Part shown: positions 59,089 through 64,000 of the stretch, piece by piece | How positions within the stretch are numbered: position 1 is the stretch's first letter | How the letters are laid out: each line of letters begins with the position of its first letter | Source of the DNA: Muricoccus nepalensis | GTDB lineage: Bacteria > Pseudomonadota > Alphaproteobacteria > Acetobacterales > Acetobacteraceae | Length of the DNA: 64,000 bases | Reading direction: 5' to 3' | Assembly: GCF_006438825.1 (NCBI RefSeq) | Contig: NZ_RCZP01000011.1 | Coordinates: 1 to 64,000 of the forward strand | Program-made: the position numbers and the translations under genes | The notes under the pieces: generated by a model | What the model was told of the DNA's origin: nothing | What the model saw: the letters and a program-made list of their open reading frames with translations, nothing else | Database searches by the model: none

Positions 59089-62000
59089 ATGGCCAAGACC
59101 GCCCCCGCCTCCGCCCAGCTGAGCCTGTTCGACAGCACCGCGCTGACCTCGCCCTTCGGGCTGTTCGGGGGTGGTAACGGCGGCCTGCTGCCCGCCCTGG
59201 GCGAGGACGACGACGAGGACGATGCGCCCAAGGCGCCGATCGCCCCGGCAATCCCGCGCGTGGTGGCCCGCGACTTCCGCCTCGCCGGCGACCGCGGCCT
59301 CGCCGCCGGCTGGAAGGCCCGCGCGGCCGACAACCTGGCGGCCATCCGCCTGCTGCAGCGGATCGAGGGCGAAACCCGGCCGGCGACGGCCGAGGAGCAG
59401 GCGGTGCTGGCCCGCTTCGTTGGCTACGGCGCCGGCGACCTCGCCAACACCCTGTTCCGCCGCCCCGGCGAGGCGTGGCGCGAGGGCTGGGCCGAGCAGG
59501 GTGACGGGCTGGAGCAGGCCGTGTCGGCCGCGGAACTGGCGTCGTTGAGTCGCTGCACCCAGTACGCCCACTTCACGCCGGAGTACGTGGTGCGCGCTGT
59601 GTGGGCTGGACTGGCCCGCATGGGCTTCCAGCGCGGCTCGATCCTGGAGCCGGGCTGCGGCACCGGCCAGTTCCTGGCCCTGCGCCCCGAAGGGATCGAG
59701 GACTGCTCCGCCGTCACCGGCATTGAGATGGACCCGATCACCGCCCGCATCGCGGCGCTGCTGTATCCCAAGGCCTGGATCCGCAACGAGGACTTCACCC
59801 GCGCCAAGCTGGGCGAGAGCTTCGACCTCGCGGTCGGCAACCCGCCCTTCTCCGACCGCACGGTGCGGGCCGAGGACCCGGCCGGCAAGCTCGGCCTCAA
59901 GCTGCACGACTACTTCATCGCCCGCGCCGTGGAGCGCCTCCGGCCCGGCGGCCTCGCCGCCTTCGTCACCAGCCACGGCACCATGGACAAGGTGGACCCG
60001 AAGGCGCGCGAGCACATCGCGGGGATGGCCGACCTGGTGGGCGCCATCCGCCTGCCGGCCGGCGCCTTCGCCGCCGCCGCCGGCACCGACGTGGTGGTGG
60101 ACGTGCTGTTCCTGCAGCGCCGCGAGCGCGGTGCAGCCACGAACGGGGTGGAGTGGGCCCACCTCGCCGAGGTGGTGCCGGCGGAGGACGGCGAGGCGGC
60201 GATCCACGTCAACGCCTACTTCGCGGCGCACCCGGAGATGGTGCTCGGGCGGCACGGCTGGACCAGCAGCCAGTTCGGCCTGACCTACGACTGTGCCCGC
60301 GACGGCCGCGACCTGGAGGCGGCGCTGGCCGAGGCCACCGCCCGGCTGCCCGAGGGCATCCACCAGCCCCCGCACGCCGCCACGGCGCCGGTGCGGGTAG
60401 CCAGACCCACCCTGCAGGTCGGCACCGCCGCCGAGGGCGCCACGGTCAAGGAGGGCAGCTACCTGCTGGGCGACAACGGCACGCTGCTGCAGGTGGTGGA
60501 CGGCCGCGCCGAGGAGGTGGCGGTGAAGTCGGGTAAGGGCACGGTCGGGCTGTTCGCCAAGCACGCACGTATCATCCGCGGCCTTATTCCGGTCCGCGAC
60601 GCCGTCCGCGAGGTGATCCGCGCTCAGGAGCGCGACGAGCCCTTCGGCGCCGCCCAGGTCCGGCTGCGCGCCGCCTACGGCGCCTTCGTGCGCAGCTTCG
60701 GTCCGATCAATCTGACCAACGTCTCGACCAGCACGGACGAGGCCACGGGGGAGGTGCGGGAGAGCGTGCGCCGCCCGAACCTGCAGCCCTTCCTGGACGA
60801 TCCCGATAGCTGGCTGGTGTCCTCGATCGAGGAGTATGACCTCGAGAGCGGCGAGGCGACCAAGGGCCCGATCTTTACCGACCGGGTGATCCACGCCCCG
60901 GCCGAGCCGGTGATCGTGTCCGCTGCCGACGCCCTCGCCGTAACCCTGGCCGAGCGAGCCGTGGTGGATCTCGACCGCATCGGCGAGCTGATCGGCCGCG
61001 ACCGCGCCACGGTGCTGGCCGATCTCGGCGACACCGTGTTCCTCGACCCCGGCCTGACCACGGAGGGCTTCGAGGCCTGGCAGACCGCCGACGAGTACCT
61101 GTCCGGTCATGTCCGCCGCAAGCTGGCTGCTGCCCGCGCCGCATCCGTGCTGGACGAGCGCTACGCCCGTAACGTAACCGCCCTGGAGCGGGTGCAGCCG
61201 GAGGACCTGCGCCCCTCCGACATCACCGCCCGGCTCGGCGCGCCGTGGCTGCCGGCCACCGACATCGCCGACTTCATCCGCGAGGTGATGGGAGTGACGA
61301 CCATGGTGCGGCACACCGTCGAGGTGGCGCACTGGAGCATTGAGATCAGCCGCTTTGCCGGCGAGGCCTCGGCCACCTCGGAGTGGGGCACGCACCGCCG
61401 GCACGCCGGCGAACTGCTGGACGACGCCCTGAACGCCTCCATTCCGCAGATCTGGGACGTGTGGCGCGACGAGCAGGGTGAGCACCGCCAGATCAACGCC
61501 CAGGAGACCGAGGCGGCCAAGGACAAGCTGGCCAAGATCAAGGGCGCCTTCGAGCGCTGGGTGTGGACCGACAGCGACCGCGCCGAGCGGCTGGTGCGCC
61601 TGTACAACGACGCCTTCAACAGCCTGGTGCCGCGGCACTTCTCCGGCGAGCACCTGCAGCTGCCCGGCGCTTCCTCGGTGATCGGGCTGCGCGCCCACCA
61701 GAAGCGCGTGATCTGGCGCATCATCGCCTCCGGCCAGACCTACATCGCCCACGCGGTCGGGGCGGGGAAGACCTTCACCATCGCCGCGGCGGTGATGGAG
61801 CAGAAGCGCCTCGGCCTGATCGGCAAGGCCATGCTGACCGTGCCGGGCCACTGCCTGGCCCAGGCCTCGCGCGAGTTCCTGCAGCTTTACCCGGGTGCCC
61901 GCATCCTGGTGGCCGACGAAACCAACTTTTCCAAGGACAAGCGCGGCCGCTTCCTGGCCCGGGCGGCCACGGCCAACTGGGACTGCATCATCATCACCCA

Positions 62001-64000
62001 CTCGGCCTTCAAGTTCATCGCCACCCCGGCCGAGTTCGAGCGCGGCCTCGTGCAGCAGCAGCTCGACGCTTACTCCGCCCTGCTGGAGCGCCTGGACGGC
62101 GACGACCGCATCGCCCGCAAGCGCATCGAGCGCATGAAGGAAGGCATGCAGGAGAAGCTGGAGGCGCTCTCCACTAGCAAGGACGACATGCTGACCATCG
62201 CCGAGATCGGCGTGGATCAGGTGATCGCCGACGAGGCGCAGGAGTTCCGCAAGCTGAGCTTCGCCACCAACATGGGCGGCCTGAAGGGCATCGCCCCGGA
62301 CGGCTCGCAGCGCGCCTGGGACCTGTTCGTGAAGTCGCGCTTCGTCGGCACGATCAACCCGAACCGGGCGCTGATCCTGGCTTCCGGCACGCCGATCACC
62401 AACACGCTGGGCGAGATGTTCACGCTGCAGCGCTTCATGCAGCCCGAGATGCTGGAGGAGCGCGGCATCCAGGAGTTCGACGCCTGGGCCTCCAGCTTCG
62501 GCGACACCCGCACCGAGCTGGAGCTGCAGCCCTCCGGCAACTACAAGCCGGTGACGCGCTTCTCGGAGTTCGTCAACGTCGCGGACCTGATCGCCATGTT
62601 CCGCACCGTCGCGGACGTGGTGTCGAAGGATGACCTGCGGCAGTACCTGAAGTTGCCGGCCATCGCGGGCGGTAAGCGCCAGATCATTACCGCCCCGGCG
62701 AGCCCGGCCTTCAAGGACTACCAGCGCACCCTGGCGACGCGGATCGCAGCGATCGAGGCGCGCAAGGGCAAGCCCGAGAAGGGCCAGGACATCCTGCTCT
62801 CCGTCATCACCGACGGCCGGCACGCCGCCATCGACCTGCGCTTCGTGGTGCCCGAGCAGGACGACGAGCCCGAGAACAAGCTCAACCTGCTCATCGAGAA
62901 CGCCTTCCGCATCTGGTCCGAGACCCGCGACCGCCGCTTCCGCAAGCCGAACGGCTCGCCGCACGCCACCCCTGGCGCCACGCAGATGATCTTCTCGGAC
63001 CTGGGAACCGAGGGAGCACTGGCGACGCGCGGCTTCTCGGCCTACCGCTGGATCCGCGAGGGGCTGATCGCCCGCGGCGTGCCGGCCGAGCGCATCGCCT
63101 TCATGCAGGATTACAAGAAGTCCGAGGCCAAGCAGTCGCTGTTCAACGCCATGAACAACGGCCAGATGGACTTCTTGCTGGGATCGTCGGCCACCATGGG
63201 GACCGGCGTGAACGCCCAGCGCCGGCTGGCCGCCCTGCACCACCTCGACGTGCCCTGGCTGCCGTCCGAGATCGAGCAGCGCGAGGGGCGCATCGAGCGC
63301 CAGGGCAACCAGAACGAGGAGATCGGTCTCTACGCCTACGCCACGCTGGGCTCGATGGACGCCCAGATGTGGCAGAACAACGAGCGCAAGGCCCGCTTCA
63401 TCGCGGCGGCGCTCGGCGGAGACCGCTCGATCCGCCGTCTGGAGGACGTGGGCAGCCAGGCGAACCAGTTCGCCATGGCCAAGGCCATCGCCTCCGGCGA
63501 CCCCCGCCTGATGCAGAAGGCCGGGCTGGAGGCCGAGCTGGCACGCCTGGACCGCCTGCGCGCGGCGCATTTCGACGACCAGCACGCCGTGCGGCGCCGG
63601 GTGGCCGAGGCGCGCTCGACCATCGGGCGGGCGACGCAGGCCATCGCCGACACCGAGGCCGACCTGGCGCGGCGGGTCTCCACCCGGGGCGACGACTTCC
63701 GCATGGAGGTGGAGGAGCGCGCCTTTACCGAGCGCAAGGCGGGCGGTGCCGCCCTGCTGAAGTTCATCCGCACCGTGCAGTTCGAGGGCCGCAAGGGCGA
63801 CTGGGACCTGGGGCAGATCGGCGGCTTCCCGCTGAAGCTGGAAGCCCGCCGCTACCGCCAGGGTGCCGACCTGGAGATCCACCTGCTGCTCACCCGCACC
63901 GGCGGCGAGCACGAGGTGCGGGTCGAGGACGACCTCACCGCCCTGGGGCTGGTGTCGCGGCTGGAATACGACCTCGGGCGCTTCGAGGCGGAGCTTGCCG
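59089..64000 (+). CDS. DarB-like methylase-helicase anti-restriction protein (partial, runs off right edge)
   Basis: At least 1637 residues without a stop. N-terminal adenine methylase: ILEPGCGTGQFLAL (SAM motif, near residue 185) and LAVGNPPFSD (catalytic NPPF, near residue 250). Central SF2 helicase: AHAVGAGKTFTIAAAVME (motif I), VIADEAQEFRKL (DEAQ box), LASGTPITNTLGEMF and the C-terminal lobe SSATMGTGVNAQRRL, EQREGRIERQGNQ. This joint architecture matches phage P1 DarB and plasmid homologues that protect incoming DNA from type I restriction. Ribosome binding site is weak; the ATG is chosen as first in frame. Confidence 0.85.
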   Translation, partial: MAKTAPASAQLSLFDSTALTSPFGLFGGGNGGLLPALGEDDDEDDAPKAPIAPAIPRVVARDFRLAGDRGLAAGWKARAADNLAAIRLLQRIEGETRPATAEEQAVLARFVGYGAGDLANTLFRRPGEAWREGWAEQGDGLEQAVSAAELASLSRCTQYAHFTPEYVVRAVWAGLARMGFQRGSILEPGCGTGQFLALRPEGIEDCSAVTGIEMDPITARIAALLYPKAWIRNEDFTRAKLGESFDLAVGNPPFSDRTVRAEDPAGKLGLKLHDYFIARAVERLRPGGLAAFVTSHGTMDKVDPKAREHIAGMADLVGAIRLPAGAFAAAAGTDVVVDVLFLQRRERGAATNGVEWAHLAEVVPAEDGEAAIHVNAYFAAHPEMVLGRHGWTSSQFGLTYDCARDGRDLEAALAEATARLPEGIHQPPHAATAPVRVARPTLQVGTAAEGATVKEGSYLLGDNGTLLQVVDGRAEEVAVKSGKGTVGLFAKHARIIRGLIPVRDAVREVIRAQERDEPFGAAQVRLRAAYGAFVRSFGPINLTNVSTSTDEATGEVRESVRRPNLQPFLDDPDSWLVSSIEEYDLESGEATKGPIFTDRVIHAPAEPVIVSAADALAVTLAERAVVDLDRIGELIGRDRATVLADLGDTVFLDPGLTTEGFEAWQTADEYLSGHVRRKLAAARAASVLDERYARNVTALERVQPEDLRPSDITARLGAPWLPATDIADFIREVMGVTTMVRHTVEVAHWSIEISRFAGEASATSEWGTHRRHAGELLDDALNASIPQIWDVWRDEQGEHRQINAQETEAAKDKLAKIKGAFERWVWTDSDRAERLVRLYNDAFNSLVPRHFSGEHLQLPGASSVIGLRAHQKRVIWRIIASGQTYIAHAVGAGKTFTIAAAVMEQKRLGLIGKAMLTVPGHCLAQASREFLQLYPGARILVADETNFSKDKRGRFLARAATANWDCIIITHSAFKFIATPAEFERGLVQQQLDAYSALLERLDGDDRIARKRIERMKEGMQEKLEALSTSKDDMLTIAEIGVDQVIADEAQEFRKLSFATNMGGLKGIAPDGSQRAWDLFVKSRFVGTINPNRALILASGTPITNTLGEMFTLQRFMQPEMLEERGIQEFDAWASSFGDTRTELELQPSGNYKPVTRFSEFVNVADLIAMFRTVADVVSKDDLRQYLKLPAIAGGKRQIITAPASPAFKDYQRTLATRIAAIEARKGKPEKGQDILLSVITDGRHAAIDLRFVVPEQDDEPENKLNLLIENAFRIWSETRDRRFRKPNGSPHATPGATQMIFSDLGTEGALATRGFSAYRWIREGLIARGVPAERIAFMQDYKKSEAKQSLFNAMNNGQMDFLLGSSATMGTGVNAQRRLAALHHLDVPWLPSEIEQREGRIERQGNQNEEIGLYAYATLGSMDAQMWQNNERKARFIAAALGGDRSIRRLEDVGSQANQFAMAKAIASGDPRLMQKAGLEAELARLDRLRAAHFDDQHAVRRRVAEARSTIGRATQAIADTEADLARRVSTRGDDFRMEVEERAFTERKAGGAALLKFIRTVQFEGRKGDWDLGQIGGFPLKLEARRYRQGADLEIHLLLTRTGGEHEVRVEDDLTALGLVSRLEYDLGRFEAELA

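Noticed and set aside
59020-63912. A 1630-codon open frame on the minus strand
   Set aside because: It mirrors the methylase-helicase gene; it has no domain motif and repetitive Leu/Val/Gln/His composition typical of antisense frames in GC-rich genes.

Overview
The window reads as high-GC alphaproteobacterial DNA, most likely a large plasmid or chromid of an Acetobacteraceae-type organism (Roseomonas or a relative). This is inferred from gene content: a RepC-family initiator with an antisense RNA, a ParA plus ribbon-helix-helix partition pair, an alphaproteobacterial LexA box (GTTC-N7-GTTC) before an imuB-dnaE2 mutagenesis cassette, ScpA in an integrase operon, and ArdC and DarB-like anti-restriction genes. 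No rRNA or tRNA gene was seen.

Layout. 1-6.3 kb: two minus-strand genes, an SNF2 helicase followed by an N6-adenine methylase that runs off the left edge; order and domains match drmD-drmMI of class 1 DISARM. 6.7-11.3 kb: a DUF6880 protein, small membrane proteins, a frameshifted carrier-protein-like gene and a Sel1-repeat protein. 11.3-13.9 kb: a three-gene overlapping operon (tyrosine recombinase, unknown, scpA) with a dif-like 11-6-11 site beside the recombinase start. 14.1-28.5 kb: a sulfite and stress island with two ECF sigma/anti-sigma pairs, three sulfite-oxidase-type molybdoenzymes, two c-type cytochromes and the remnant of a third, a LysR regulator, a YeiH exporter, CrcB, a universal stress protein, DUF4142, a YncE-like propeller and an NTF2-like protein. 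Two GGGAATAA elements lie in front of ECF-linked operons.

28.6-40 kb: the plasmid backbone. It holds a Phd/VapC-type toxin-antitoxin pair, a small RHH-like protein, an antisense RNA with promoter and terminator upstream of repC, an SOS-controlled small gene-imuB-dnaE2 operon, a centromere-like array of TGTAGCA repeats, parA plus an RHH gene, and a large serine recombinase.

40.7-64 kb: an accessory block on the plus strand (TOPRIM protein, UvrD-like helicase, many small unknown proteins, DUF5983, ArdC, a PAPS-reductase-like protein, DUF6876-like, and a very large methylase-helicase of the phage P1 DarB type that runs off the right edge). Many genes here are separated by a recurring composite leader made of a purine tract, a GCAAGGG...CCCTTGC palindrome and a start-proximal hairpin; seven copies were located. 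A three-gene Tn554-like element of about 4.9 kb (47.3-52.2 kb) has split an XF1762-family gene in two, with terminal inverted repeats visible at both ends.

Together the window combines a phage-defence locus at one end with an anti-restriction block at the other, joined by a replication and partition backbone and a sulfur-stress island.
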